Source: Petaurus breviceps papuanus
Taxonomy: Eukaryota; Chordata; Mammalia; Diprotodontia; Petauridae
Reading direction: 5' to 3'
Assembly (NCBI GenBank): GCA_028583685.1
Contig: JAMXIF010000042.1
Coordinates: forward strand, 18,027,390 to 18,091,389
DNA length: 64,000 nucleotides
In this document: piece after piece, positions 44,060 to 54,990 of the stretch
How positions within the stretch are numbered: position 1 is the stretch's first letter
Layout: each line of letters opens with the position of its first letter
Position numbers and translations under genes: made by a program
Notes under the pieces: model-generated
What the model was told of the DNA's origin: nothing
Database searches by the model: none
The model's input: only the letters and a program-made list of their open reading frames with translations

Positions 44060-44760
44060 AAGTTTGGTTACAATATAAAATATGTGTATGCATGTACACA
44101 TATATATGTATGATAGAAATATGAATTATCATTGAAGCCTTTGTGCTAGATAGTAAGAACCCCAAATTGAAAATATTCTATTAAAAATGCTTAAAATCTA
44201 GTTAAGATGGAGAAGACATTTATATAATTCAATCTAACAGGTCAGAACATTTTAAGTTCAAAAGCTATATCTTGGCAAAGTTCTATGAGAAATATTTGTT
44301 TGTTTGTTTTTTCTCTTCTGAAAGAAAGGGTGCTGCTTCGGCAGTTCTGCTGCTAGCCACTGGCCAGCTCAGGAAGAATGGACCATGTGAAAGTATCTAA
44401 CACAGATTCCCTGCTGAGTAGCATGTTGATACCAGCAGACTGCCAGCCTGGCCCCCTGATGTTTTTAATACACAGATCCATATCAGCATTATGAAGTTCC
44501 ATATTAATATAATGCTAAATAGGGATTCAGATGATAGAAGGGGGAAAAATTTGAACCAGGTCACAAGTAAAAATGAAAGCCACAGGAATGGAATAGCAGA
44601 CGTATTTCAGGTGAATATTGAGATGCATTAGCAGTGGGGGGAAGTTTGCACAGCATCTGCCTGCATTATGTTTGGTTCCAGCCCAGTGCTCCCTCTCTCC
44701 TTTTTCTCATTGAATTTGGTGCTTAGGCAATCTGCATAGTCATAAAAATAGCACAGCTAC
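44060..44760. other. Unique DNA, possible conserved non-coding sequence
   Basis: 44320-44530 is GC-richer and repeat-free (GGTGCTGCTTCGGCAGTTCT; GCCACTGGCCAGCTCAGGAA). There is no open frame of note. Confidence 0.35.
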
Positions 44761-44950
44761 TGCCCCTTCATGACATTCCTCACCCTAGGATCTCAAAGCC
44801 CTCTGTGAATATTAATATTTATTGCTGGAAACCTGGAACATCAGATAAAAACATCATCCCAGTTTTACAGATAAGAAGACTGAGATTTGATGGCTAAATG
44901 ACTTGGTAGAGGTCATTCCCACCTCAGGAGTAGTAAGGCCTAGCCAAGTA
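44760..44950 (-). repeat. MIR/CORE-SINE, antisense
   Basis: CATCCCAGTTTTACAGATAA, GAAGACTGAGATTTGATGGC and AATGACTTGGTAGAGGTCAT are the complemented CORE. Confidence 0.65.
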
Positions 44951-45525
44951 CAACTTTCTGGGCAGTGTGATCTTTTACCAGTGTCCCCCTAGAATAGAAT
45001 GCCCTTTGTTTACCAGGAACAAACAAACAAACAAATGCAAACCAGAACAAAAATTCACCCCAAGGAAGGAAGGAGAGGGAAGAACAAATTTCTCACCTAT
45101 TCTCTGAATCTTATTCCCCTCCTGATACAGTCTAAGGACTTCATCTTCAGAGTCTGAATTGTTTTTCCTTGATATGCAAACTTTGCCAATTAAACAGGCT
45201 AGTTTTAAGGTATGTACTTGGGTATCGTGTACAGTTTCTATCACCACATATGCAGGAATAAACAAAGGACATTAAAAACTAGGTCTCTAGAAGGGAATTT
45301 TTCTTAGGCGATTTTCTGGATTGCTATTGTCTTTACCATGTGTTTTGCACGATATTTATTTTCTGCTTGCTATTTCCTTCCCTTCCACATACACCCATCA
45401 ATAGATTTTAAGTTCCTTGGGATCTGAGACTCATATTTCATATTTGTATCTGTAGGCCTTCTACATAGGCCCTTCTTCATAATCAATACTTCTTTAAGAA
45501 AAATCATTGACAATATAGAATTAGT
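44950..45525. other. No recognised feature
   Basis: Unique sequence. The minus frame 44975-45265 (96 aa) shows no recognised domain. Confidence 0.45.
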
Positions 45526-46010
45526 GGAGAGATTCAATTCTGGGCACTGTGTTTTAGGAAGAATAGATAAAGTGCATAGTGGCCAGAGGAAGATAACCAA
45601 GAGGAAAACCAAGCCTTGAGGTCATCCTATGTGAGAATCCATTGAAAATGTTAATAGTGATTAACCTAGGAAAGAGGTGATCTAGATAGTACATAACTGT
45701 CTGTGAATATCGGACTAGACTTGTTCTGCCTTTTCTGTGCAAAACTCGGCAGAATGGGTAGAAAGTGGAAAGAATCAGATCTTGGTTTGATGTAAATAAG
45801 GAACAACTTCCTTCTAATCAGACCTTTATGAACAGGTTGCTTTTGGTATTAAAGAATTACTCCTTCCTGGGAATTTTCAAGCAGCTGTTGAATGATTACT
45901 TGTTTGTAATGTAGAAAAGATTGTTGGTCAGGAATAATTTAGAGTAGATAACCCTTGAGTCATAAGTTTTTCTACCTTTTTGCATACAGAATAAGGTAAT
46001 CTGAGTTAGA
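45525..46010 (+). mobile_element. CR1/L3 LINE 3' part
   Basis: Follows the L3 3' coding and UTR order: TTCAATTCTGGGCACTGTGT, AGTGGCCAGAGGAAGATAAC, GATGTAAATAAGGAACAACT and CCTTCCTGGGAATTTTCAAG. L3 is an ancient mammalian CR1-clade LINE and is usually this diverged. Confidence 0.68.
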
Positions 46011-46299
46011 AAAAGAGACCTTTCAGTACATCAGAAAGGTGAAGGTTGAGAACAGGAAGGGTATGATCCAAAACTCTGAAATCGTAATGCAAAACTACAC
46101 TGGAATATTCCTGGGATTTTCAAAGCACCATGCTGTTAGAGAGCCCCTGCATTCTTATCTGGAAGATAAAAATCTGGAAGACTTTTCATCCTTCCCTTTC
46201 CGCTTGGACCCATCCTTCCTCCAAGTAATTTATGAAGCGGGAAGAGAGATACTTACAGCTGTCTGAAGATTTCATGTTGGACCTAGTTGCCCTTGTGTT

Positions 46300-47345
46300 T
46301 CCATAGGTTCTAAGATTGCATCTGGGCACTACATTCAGACTCACCACTTCCAATATCACCTTTGGAGAGAATACCAATAACTCTATCCCTAGCCCAAAAG
46401 GGAGCATCTTGACTTCCATATTGGACATCTCCACCTGGATGAATGCCCCACAGACACATATCTTATATTCCCAAACATGCTCCTCCTTTGGACTTCCCTA
46501 TTTCCATACCTTTTTCTGTTGGTAATCTTGGGATTTAACTTTTTTTCTTCCAAAGCTCTCAAACATAACCAGTGTCTGTGCCCTATCAATTTTTTTTTCT
46601 AGAATATCTCTCTTCAGGTGGACTATCTCCATTATGTTCATTTCTTTTAATTTCTGCCACCCCAATGCAGCCATTTTTTATTATCCACCTTGATTATCAT
46701 AGTAGCTTCCTAATCAACCTTCCTACCTCCACTCTCCAATCTATTATTCATACTGTTGCTAGATTAATCTTTTTTATTTGTCCATCAGACCATGTCATTA
46801 CATTAAATAATTCTTTAAAACCTCCCATTGTCTATCAATAGTTTATACTTGTTGGCCTAATCTTTAAGTCCTTTCATTATCAAGCACCATTTCACCTTTC
46901 CAATCTTACCTTATACTAGTCCCTTCTATACAACCTATGCTGCATCCAAAGGAGCTTACAGACCTCATAATGCCAATATATTCTCACTTTTATGATCATG
47001 TTCATGCTGTTCAAGACCTGTAATGATGTTCCCTTTTCTACAGTTTAAAAAATAATTTTCATTCTTTAAAATCTAATCCAAATGCCATTTCTTCAATGAA
47101 GATTTCCCCAATTAACCAATCAGTGATGACTTTCCTCCCTTGGACTTCACATATCACTTTGTTTGCATTTTCCCTTGCCTTTCCATTTTATTTCATGTCA
47201 TATTTATTTGTAAACTCACCATAGTGCTCTACTAAATTAGAAGGTACATGAGTGTATGTCTTATTTAATCTTTGTCTCCCTCATAAATTACCACAGTGCT
47301 GTGAATATAGTAGCTGTTTAATAACAGTTGAATGAATGAATGAGT
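46300..47345 (+). mobile_element. L2 LINE 3' part
   Basis: Begins in the RT C-terminal region (around 46425, encoding DISTWMNAPQTHI; L2 form DISTWMSxRHLKL). It runs through the Leu/Ser-rich tail (46700-46800, ACCATGTCATTACATTAAAT) to the 3' terminal repeat (CCACAGTGCTGTGAATATAG, AATAACAGTTGAATGAATGA) at about 47340. Open frames at 46316-46525 and 46572-46841 are fragments of it. Confidence 0.82.
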
Positions 47346-47479
47346 AGAGGGGAGCTGGAGGTGGACAATTCCATTGTTCCTGGATTCCCTATCATTGCTT
47401 AGGAGCATTATCAATTAGGATCATGCCATCTTGCTGAGTATAACAACACATCAAAACCACTGCTGGCTAGAAATAACAT

Positions 47480-47750
47480 AACAAGAATGGCTAACAAGGA
47501 AGTTATACCCAAGATAAGTAAAGAGGTGATAAGAGAGCACTTAGTAATCCTCAGTCATTTTAACTCACCTGGCTCAGGTGGACAACATCCTTTGGTACTG
47601 AAAAAAATGTTGAATAAGATTGCTCAGTCACCGTTACTGATATTTGAAAGATCTAAGAATAGAGAGAGAGCTACCACAAGAATAGATAAAGGAAAATGTT
47701 GCAATTTTCAAAAAAGGGGAATTATCTGTAAATTATAGACCAGTTCTTGA
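47480..47750 (+). mobile_element. CR1/L3 LINE reverse-transcriptase N-terminal fragment
   Basis: The open frame 47487-47738 reads LNSPG-like HFNSPGSGGQHPLVLKKMLN, then KIAQSPLLIFERSKN. This matches the CR1/L3 RT entry region (KSxGPDGIHPRVLKELADVI...PLSIIFExSWxSGEVPxDWK). The bases beyond the stop would continue as NYRPVL-like (AATTATAGACCAGTTCTTG), the NYRPVSLT motif. Confidence 0.72.
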
Positions 47751-47769
47751 GTCAGATTTAGTCAGGGAA

Positions 47770-50212
47770 TCATTCAGTCAACAAGCATTTATTAAGTGCC
47801 TGTTATGTGGAAGGCACTATGCTACATTTGAAGGTTATAAAGAAAGACAAAACATAGGCCCTGCTCTCATGGAGCTCACAGTCTAATGGGTGAAACAATT
47901 ATGAACAAACAACATATAGTCAGGATAAATTGTAGATAATCTCAGATGGAAGGCATTAGCATTAAGGTGAATCAGGAATGGTGTTTTTGTTTTTGTTTTT
48001 TTCAGTAGGGCAAGGTTTTTGTTTGATTTTGAAGCTAGGAGACAAGATTAGGATGGAGAAAAATCCATGCATGAGTGCATGGGGGATAGCCAGTGAAAAT
48101 ACTGGACTGAGGAGATAAAATGTCTTTTGTAGGGAACATCAAAGAGGCCAGAGTACATGGAGGGGTTAAGGTAGAAGATTGTAAAGATATAGAGAGATAG
48201 GTTTTGAAGGGCTTTGAGCCTGAAACAGGATTTTATATTTGGTTCTCCAGCTGATTAGAAACCACTGCAGTTTATTATATTCAGGGGAGGGGAAGTCTGT
48301 TAATGTGATCACACTCCTACCTTAGGGATATCACTTTGGTAGTCAAATGGACAATGGACTGAAGTAGGGAGAAACTTGAGGGAGGGAGACCAACCTTAAG
48401 ACTTGTGTGTAGTAGTCTAGGCATGATGTAATGAGGATTTGCACCAGGATGTTAGCAGTGTTACAGCCAAGAAGGAGGCATATACAAAAGATGTTAGAAA
48501 GGTAAAATTGAAAGGACTTGCAAATAGATTTAATGTGAGGGATGAGAGAGTGAAGATCCAGGCTGACAACTAGGGTGAGAGCCTATACACCAGGGAGGAT
48601 GGCAATTCCAATAGTAATAAGGAGGTGGGAATGGGTTAGGTGTAGATGATAATGAATTCAGTTTGGGACATGTTGAATTTAAGATGTCTATGGAACATCC
48701 ATTTCTTGATGTTCCCTTGGCAGCTGAAGATGTGAGACTGAAGGTTAGCAGAGATACTAGGTCTGAACAAGTATATTGGCATATCATCAGTATAGAAATG
48801 ATAATAGAATCCATGGAATTTGATGAGATTGCCAACTGAAATAGCACAAGAGGAGAAAAACACTAAGACCAGAGTATTAGGTGGACACTCTCGGTGGGTA
48901 TAATCTAGATCAGAGCTTCCTAAACTTATTTGGCCTGCTGCCTCTTTTAAGAAAAAAAAAATTACTCAGTACTACCTGGAAAACTACTTTCTTTAACCCT
49001 TTAACTTTTTTAAAAGAATTGTGTCATTTCAAAAAAATATATTTTTAAAAAATGATGCATCTTAAATTTAACAATTTGTTGTAAATTTGTGTTTTTTTCC
49101 TGCAATGTTGATGGCACAATATTGTGTCATGTGACCATATATTGTAAACAAGTCATTACATGCACATATTCCTGCTAGTACATGCTGGACTTCCTGACAA
49201 TGTGTGACACGCTCACCTGCCAACACTTACTTGTTAAGATCTTCCAGCAGACTTGACCACTGATTGCATTTTGTGTCTTTATTTGGAAAATAGTGTAATT
49301 GCTACAGCTTTAACTTGGTCACACAACAGATGAAACCTATATGAATGGTTTTTCAAAGTTCTCTTCTTTCCTTATGCTTCCACTACCCATTTTTTTTCAA
49401 TACTCGCTCCCCCCCTCATTTGCACGAGAGGCTACTACTGCCTTCTTTCTGATCATTCCAGCACTCTCAGGGGACAGTATCACTCATTTTGGGACTCTAT
49501 TAAGATGACGCTCAGGAGCTAAGGAGTAAAAGGAGAAGTTAGGCATTAGGAGAACAAGACAGCAGTGTCACAAAAGTCTAGAGAAGAGTGTTTTAGGGAG
49601 AAGAAGGTGATGAGCAGTGTCAAAGCCTGCAGAGTTGTTGATAAGGATGTAGATAGAGAAAAACTGCCATTAAATTTGTCAAATAAAGGATCATAGGTAA
49701 CAACTTTGGAGAGCTCTGTTTCAATTGAATGATAAGGTCAGAAGTCTGACTACAGAGTGAGTGTAAGGGGAGTGAAGGAATCGATTATCGCTGATCTTCT
49801 CAAGTAATTTAGCCACAAAGGAAGATAGCCAGTGGGGATGGGTGCATGGATCAAGTGAGGGTTTTTTCTTTGAGACATGAGCATGTTTTTTAGGCAGTAA
49901 GAAAACAACCAGTAGATAGAGAGAGACAAGTTTAATGAGAGACTAGTGAAGATAGAGGGGACCACTGATGGAGGAGGGATCTGCTGGAATCACTTGTGAA
50001 GGCTGAGGGATTTGCTTTGACAAGGACAAGGGCCACCTCTTCATATGAAAAAGAGATGGAAGAGGAGACAGTGGCAGAAGACATCTGATTTAGATGAGGG
50101 GGGGTGAAGGCCTCAACTTTTTCATTCAAATATGAAGCAAGGTTGTCAGAGATGAGAGAAGTAGTGAGACATGGGATATTGGAATTGAGATGAAAAGGTT
50201 TGGAAACTCTTT
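47770..50212 (-). mobile_element. Long antisense L2 LINE, about 1.85 kb of L2, split by a hAT-like element
   Basis: The most complete L2 here. It opens with the complement of the 3' tail (AAGCATTTATTAAGTGCCTG at 47784, CATGGAGCTCACAGTCTAAT at 47868). It continues through the coding tail to the RT catalytic region: minus-frame 48636-48863 reads LIKFHGFYYHFYTDDMPIYL and HRHLKFNMSQTEFII (usual YADD present as YTDD). After the insertion at 48911-49500 it goes on to the RT N-terminal part (minus 49750-49965; FVAKLLE-like segments) and stops near 50212. Confidence 0.85.
48911..49500 (+). mobile_element. hAT-like non-autonomous DNA transposon inserted in L2
   Basis: L2 similarity stops near 48908 and resumes near 49505. 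The inserted piece starts CAGAGCTTCCTAAACTTATT and its right edge, complemented, begins TAGAGTCCCAAAATGAG, a weak terminal inverted repeat of hAT type (many mammalian hATs begin CAGAGCTTCTTAAACT). The left flank ATCTAGAT resembles the hAT target consensus nTCTAGAn. No transposase-like reading is visible. The orientation is arbitrary. Confidence 0.5.
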
Positions 50213-50214
50213 GG

Positions 50215-50935
50215 TGTTTCTCCTCTATGACTAATGCAAAAGCCTTCTGTTTGGTCTATGTTTTAACTCTCCCCCAACTCTACTCAGCTCTCAAAGTGAT
50301 CTTCCTAAAGAACAGGGCTGACTTGTTACCTATATACCCACCCATTCAGTAGGTACCACTGGTTTCATGTAACTTCCAGGACCAAACATAAAATCTTTTT
50401 GCATTGTGAAGCTCTTCATAACCTGCCTCTTTCTACCTTTCTATTTTTCTTACACCTTACTCCTCTCCATGTACTCTGTGATCCAGTGTCATTGGTCTCC
50501 TTTCTATTCCTCAAACAAATGCTCTATCTTCTGACTCTGGGCATTTTCACTGATTATCCCACATTCTTTGCATCCTTTTCCTTCTCATCTCTGCCTCCTA
50601 GCTTTCTTCAAGGCCAAGAAAAAATCCCATCTTCTGTAAAAAGCTGTTACTGTTCCCCTTAATGCTAGTACTTCCCATTGAGATTTCATCCATTATATAT
50701 ATATGTATATATACACATACATGTGTATATGCACACATATATACACATATAAGCACACACAAAATATATGTACCCACATATACATACATTCACATATACA
50801 TGGTTTTTTGCTTCTGGTCTCTTCCCCCATTAGACTGTGAAATCTTTGTCTTCATCTTTCTCTGTATACACAGTGCTTAGCACAGTGCCTGAAACATAGC
50901 AAGCACTCAATGAATGCTTGTTGACTTGATAAGTC
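50215..50935 (+). mobile_element. L2 LINE 3' part, head to head with an antisense L2
   Basis: Encodes the L2 RT C-terminal tail in plus orientation (SALKVIFLKNRADLLPIYPP at about 50288) and continues with GTGATCCAGTGTCATTGGTC to the L2 3' end (TTAGACTGTGAAATCTTTGT; CAGTGCTTAGCACAGTGCCT) at 50830-50930. An (AT)/(ACAT) array has expanded inside it at about 50693-50800. Its left edge meets the 5'-most part of the antisense L2 at 47.77-50.21 kb. Confidence 0.82.
50693..50800. repeat. AT/ACAT microsatellite inside L2
   Basis: TATATATATG, CACACATATA and TACATACAT arrays. The Tyr/Thr/Ile-rich open frames on both strands here are artefacts. Confidence 0.88.
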
Positions 50936-51315
50936 AACTTGAGCTTACATCCTAAACTGTGGAAATAACAAGTACATATACAAATAGATAGTTAATAAAT
51001 GTAAAGATATTAAATACCTTTTCTCAAAAGTATTTTGGTAAGGTGGGCATTAGAAATTTTGGTTGGAGGGGATTGGGAGAGGGTTCACACAGAAGAAGGT
51101 GCCTCAGTTGCATCTTAAAAAAAGAAAAGATTGTGGTGCAGAGGTTGGGGTGGGAGGTACATTCCAGGGATGTGGGATCACCAGTATGCAGGGCACTGAG
51201 GTAGGAGATGGAGTGACCTGTGTGAAGTACAGAGAGCAGGCTCATATCACAGGATCACAAAGGTAAGGGAGAGGGGGAATTATTGTTCAGTGAGGCTTGA
51301 AAGATTGTTTGGAGG

Positions 51316-51473
51316 GGCGGCCAGGTAGCACAGAGAGTAAGAGCACCGGCTCCAGTGTTGAGATAGACCTGGAGATCAAATCCCGGGCTCAGACACTCAG
51401 CACCACACCCCGAAATAACTGGCCGTGTAACCTTGAGCAAGTTACTTAACCCTGATTGCTTAATTAAAAAAAA
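51316..51473 (+). mobile_element. tRNA-derived SINE, type B, inserted in L2, with 12-bp TSD
   Basis: The plus strand reads GGCGGCCAGGTAGCACAGAG (head), GGAGATCAAATCCCGGGCTC (B-box), CACCACACCCCGAAATAACT, CCTTGAGCAAGTTACTTAAC and an A-tail. Flanked by ATTGTTTGGAGG at 51304-51315 and 51474-51485. It retains several CpGs, so it is relatively young. Confidence 0.9.
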
Positions 51474-51503
51474 ATTGTTTGGAGGCAAGTTGTATAGTTG
51501 TTG

Positions 51504-51701
51504 GTTTTTTTGGAGGGGGCAGGTGAGGCAGTCGGAGTTAAGTGCCTTGCCCAAGGTCACACAGCTAGTAAGTGTAAAGTGTCATAAGTCAGATTTGAAC
51601 TCAAGTCCTTTTGACTCCAGGGCTGTGTTTAGGCTGAGGAAGAGAAGATTTATGTGACTAATGACATGATACATATATTCACTCTTCCACCTCACTGCCC
51701 C
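51504..51701 (-). mobile_element. tRNA-derived marsupial SINE (type A) with a 56-bp foreign insert
   Basis: The body and B-box side are normal (GGAGTTAAGTGCCTTGCCCA, AACTCAAGTCCTTTTGACTC), and the head ends in CCACCTCACTGCCCC. Between CCAGGGC and CACTCTTCCACC, 51626-51681 does not belong to the SINE and matches 52593-52648 with five mismatches. TGTATAG-like sequence at 51491-51497 and 51702-51708 is the probable target-site duplication. Confidence 0.85.
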
Positions 51702-52148
51702 TGTATAGCTTTTTTTAAAAAGCTAAACAAAGGAGTTTATATTTTATCCTTTAGGTAATAGAAAAAAAACTCATTGGAATTGGATGAGTAATTGGTTGAG
51801 AAAAGGGGAGTAACATGGTCCTATTTATGCTTAAAGAAAATTGCTCTGACAGAAATGTACGGAATGGACGGGAGTAGTGAGGAACTTTAGTCAGGGAGAT
51901 CAATTAAGAGGGCATTGCAATAATCTAGTCCACAGGTCATGAAAGCCTGAACTAAACTGGTCCCTGTGTGAATGGAGAAAATGCTTTAGATACAGGTAAT
52001 ATTGTGAAGGTAGAAGAGGCACAACTTGGCAACTGATTGGGTATATAGGGTGAGAAAGAATGAATAGTCCAGGATAATGCTGAGATGATGAATGTAAAAC
52101 ACTAGGAGAGTGGTGACATGGATGGAAATAGGAAAGTTTGAAAGAGGG

Positions 52149-52238
52149 GTGATTCTTAACTAGGGTTCACATGCTCCAGAGGAGGGTACCTCGGGATAGA
52201 TTTCAGAGGGTCTTTGGAATCAGATTTTAAAAACATTA

Positions 52239-52273
<35 letters not shown>

Positions 52274-52436
52274 TTATACACACACATTTCTATCTTCATT
52301 TTTATTAACTTTTGCTTTCCTTTGTAATCGAATGCATTTTATTTTGTGCATTTTAAAATGTTATTTGAGAAGGGATTCAGATGTTTCACCAAATTGCCAA
52401 AAGTGACCATGACACCAAAATGACTAAGAACTTCTC
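52149..52436 (+). mobile_element. hAT/MER-type non-autonomous element (family 2) with AT array
   Basis: Starts GTGATTCTTAACTAGGGTTC. Shares CTTTGTAATCGAATGCATTT, GAGAAGGGATTCAGATGTTT and TGCCAAAAGTGACCATGACA with 24.7 kb, and ends near CTAAGAACTTC. An (AT)n array sits inside at 52243-52271. It separates the L2 at 51.0-52.1 kb from L3 sequence. Confidence 0.65.
52243..52271. repeat. (AT)n microsatellite inside hAT-type element
   Basis: About 28 bp alternating AT, followed by a short ACAC run. Confidence 0.92.
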
Positions 52437-52489
52437 GTTTAGTGAGCAAGATCAGGAGTTCAGGGTTGTGGTTAGTTCCAGTCCATTTT

Positions 52490-52925
52490 CACAAGGCTAA
52501 TAATGAAGTGAAGAAGCTTTCAAATGACTACAATCAGGAGTGTAAGGGCCTTGAGTGGATGTCAAATGAAGATTAGTGGAAGTAACTGGGTATGTTTAGG
52601 CTGAGGAAGAGAAGATTTATGTGAGCGGTGCCATGATACATATATTCAAGTAGTTGAAGGGTTGTGATGTGAAAGTGGATTAGTTGGGTTTGATTTGGTC
52701 CCAAAGGACAGAAACAAAGAGGCAAAATTAAGACTTAATGTCAGGAAAAACTTCCTAACCATCAGTGCTGCCCCACAAAGTGGTGTAGGCTGCCTGAGGA
52801 AGCTGTAGGTTTGTAGGCAAGGACAGGCTGCTGACCATTTGCCAAATATTTTATAAGGGGTTGAACTAGATGCCAGTGGAAGTCTTTTTGAACTCTAAAA
52901 CTTGGTAGCTGTTGCTGTTTTTTTA
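52490..52925 (+). mobile_element. CR1/L3 LINE 3' part
   Basis: Contains GGCTGAGGAAGAGAAGATTT, TCAAGTAGTTGAAGGGTTGT, GACTTAATGTCAGGAAAAAC, CACAAAGTGGTGTAGGCTGC and GTTGAACTAGATGCCAGTGG, in the order expected for the CR1/L3 3' end. The piece 52593-52648 also occurs, out of place, inside the SINE at 51504-51701. Confidence 0.75.
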
Positions 52926-54990
52926 TTAATGTTCTAAAAATCAAATACCATTTATTAAGAATAGGGTTTCCAAGCTCTGAGGAAGCTTCCACAGATTAAT
53001 AAGGAAAATTTCCTAAGGACTCTTTCTCTCATATCCAAGGTAAATAAACAAAATATACCATGTCAAAACTGGACTTCTTTCCCTAAAATTGTTTTATCTT
53101 AGCACTGTCCTCCCCAGTTGACTGCCTCTTTTACCCTGGTAAGGCCATATCATAAAATGGGCATATTTTAGCTTTTTTTTGTTTTCATGATGGCAAGAGA
53201 ATAGACACATGCATATCTGTACATATTTTCTTATGTGTGTGCAATATATACACATAATGAAATTTAAAAAATAAACACAATTGTAGGGTTTGGTTCTTTT
53301 TTGCATAGTAATATGAATTTTTTAACCCACTGAAGTACCTTAAAAACAGTAAAATACTCTATGAATGCAAATTTTTAATATAGAAACCATAATAAATTAT
53401 AGCTGTTAGACATCACCAACATGAAAAAACATTAAAATGAACGAGAATTATAGATATTATCATAGCAAATACCTTATAATGCCTCTTCACATTTTCTGAA
53501 ATTTTACTCTTCATAGTATTAAAAGTGAAAGAAATAGCATCTAGTTGTGTTGCATATGTCTTTCTCTCTTTCTCCCTCTCTACCTCTCTCATATTCTTCA
53601 ATATTGATGTGTGATGCTAGCAAGGTAAAAAATCCATTAAAAAATAGCTTTTCGGGGAGTGAGTTAAGTGATATGCATTCTTTAGTGCCTTAAGCAGAGT
53701 CATCCCAAAGATGTTCTATATTGCGGTAGTGCTATTGAACATATAGAAGCAGTTCTATGTAAGCGGAATCCAAAGCTTGTTACATCTATAGTCTTGCTAC
53801 AAGGGAGAGGCAGAGGTGGCTTGGGGTTTCCAGGGACCTAGAGCGAAATGGTAATTTCCGGCTGAGTTGCCCTACATTCCGTTGACTTTTGGGAATAGGA
53901 GAGAAACTGGATCCTTGCAAAGCCTTGGAAGAATGCTGGAAAGAGAGTGGAGGATGGGAAGAGAACAGGTCCTTATGGGGCAGTGATTCTGCCTTAGAAA
54001 TGTACCATGGAAACTTGAGACATTTGTGCTATTTCTCTAAATTTGGGATAGCTGTGCAGATGTTATACTTTTCAGGGAAACCACCATGGCCAAAATACAC
54101 ACAGCTGCCACATCTGTGCTCAAAAAAACTGTACAAAGAAAGGTTCAGCAGCCAGCTTAAAAGTATCAAAATTTCTAGATTTTTCTTCTTTTTGAAAAAA
54201 CAAAGAAGCCCCCTTTCTCTCTCATCTGAAGTACCATCTCCTTAAAAACTCAAGGTGCTTGTCAGTAAGATGAATAGCTGAGTGTGAAGTCTCAACTGTT
54301 CACTTGTGGAAAACACCATTTGCCAGCAGGTCATTGTGCCTGCCATCGTCATAGGGATAACGCAGTTTTCAGTAGCACTAGAGTGTGTATTCAGTTTTCA
54401 GTATCCCATTTTTCACCAAAATAAATTACATGTATTGTGGGATTTGTATTGATACATTGGTTAAATTCTGAGAAAATTCCCAGAATCCAAGAATCTGGTG
54501 AGTTCAGCTGCTCCTCTGCATTTAAAGGTCAGGAAAGCATCATATTAAATAGAACATTCTGTGCTTTTAGACATGTCATTCAGGATACAGTTTGTGCAAA
54601 TTGCTGCCCAAATATCTTCAGGATTGCTACATTTTCTTCATCTAAAGTGGTGATAGTGTTTTGAGAAGATTTTGGAGAGGCAATTGTTTGTGATTAGTTT
54701 CATGCAAAAGCATGGGGAAAAATAACAATCCTTAAGGTCTATTGACTCACATTTCTGTGTGGTGAGCCTTACTCTTTAGGCCTTCATGGTTCTTAGCATA
54801 CTTTGTAATCTTTAATCATCCTCAATATTTGTTCTCCTTGCTCTTCTACTTTGCTTCAGGTTGGTTAGGTTAATGCCATCTTTCCTTTCACAGATTCAAT
54901 ATGTATTTTTATTTAAGCAATTGGAAACAAAATCTAAATGCGATAGACTTTTTCATGTTATGTTTAGAGCTGGTGTTAATCTGGTAATCT
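52925..54990. other. Unique DNA, no gene recognised
   Basis: 53640-54970 is free of recognised repeats. The 118-aa frame at 53889-54245 (MGIGEKLDPCKALEECWKES start) has no family resemblance I know, and its Phe/Lys-run end argues for chance. Confidence 0.4.

Larger units (their letters stand above)
42880..44060 (-). mobile_element. L2 LINE, antisense, carrying two later insertions
   Basis: Complement of the L2 3' end at 42880-42960 (ACAGATATTTATTACATACT), continuing at 43092 with GGAGCTTGTATTCTAATGAG and then the antisense coding tail (GGACTTCAGAAACTAAAAAA, CCAGTTAGGAGGCTATAGGA, CTGAACTAAGGTAGTGGTGG). It is split by an old L1 3' UTR fragment (about 42963-43090) and by a tRNA-SINE (43262-43427). 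Confidence 0.8.
51010..52148 (-). mobile_element. Antisense L2 LINE with two SINEs inserted
   Basis: Left part 51060-51300 follows the antisense L2 order (GTACATTCCAGGGATGTGGG, GAGATGGAGTGACCTGTGTG). After the two SINEs it continues with GGAGTTTATATTTTATCCTT, GGGAGTAACATGGTCCTATT, GGGCATTGCAATAATCTAGT and GGCAACTGATTGGGTATATA to about 52148. A hAT-like element borders it on the right. Confidence 0.82.

Noticed and set aside
49750-50129. Two minus-strand frames of 71 and 65 aa
   Set aside because: Antisense L2 reverse-transcriptase remnants.
50598-50880. Tyr/Ile/Thr-rich open frames on both strands
   Set aside because: Products of the AT/ACAT microsatellite inside L2.
53889-54245. 118-aa plus-strand open frame
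   Set aside because: No family resemblance, no splice context, and it ends in a Phe/Lys run from homopolymers. Kept only as unassigned DNA.
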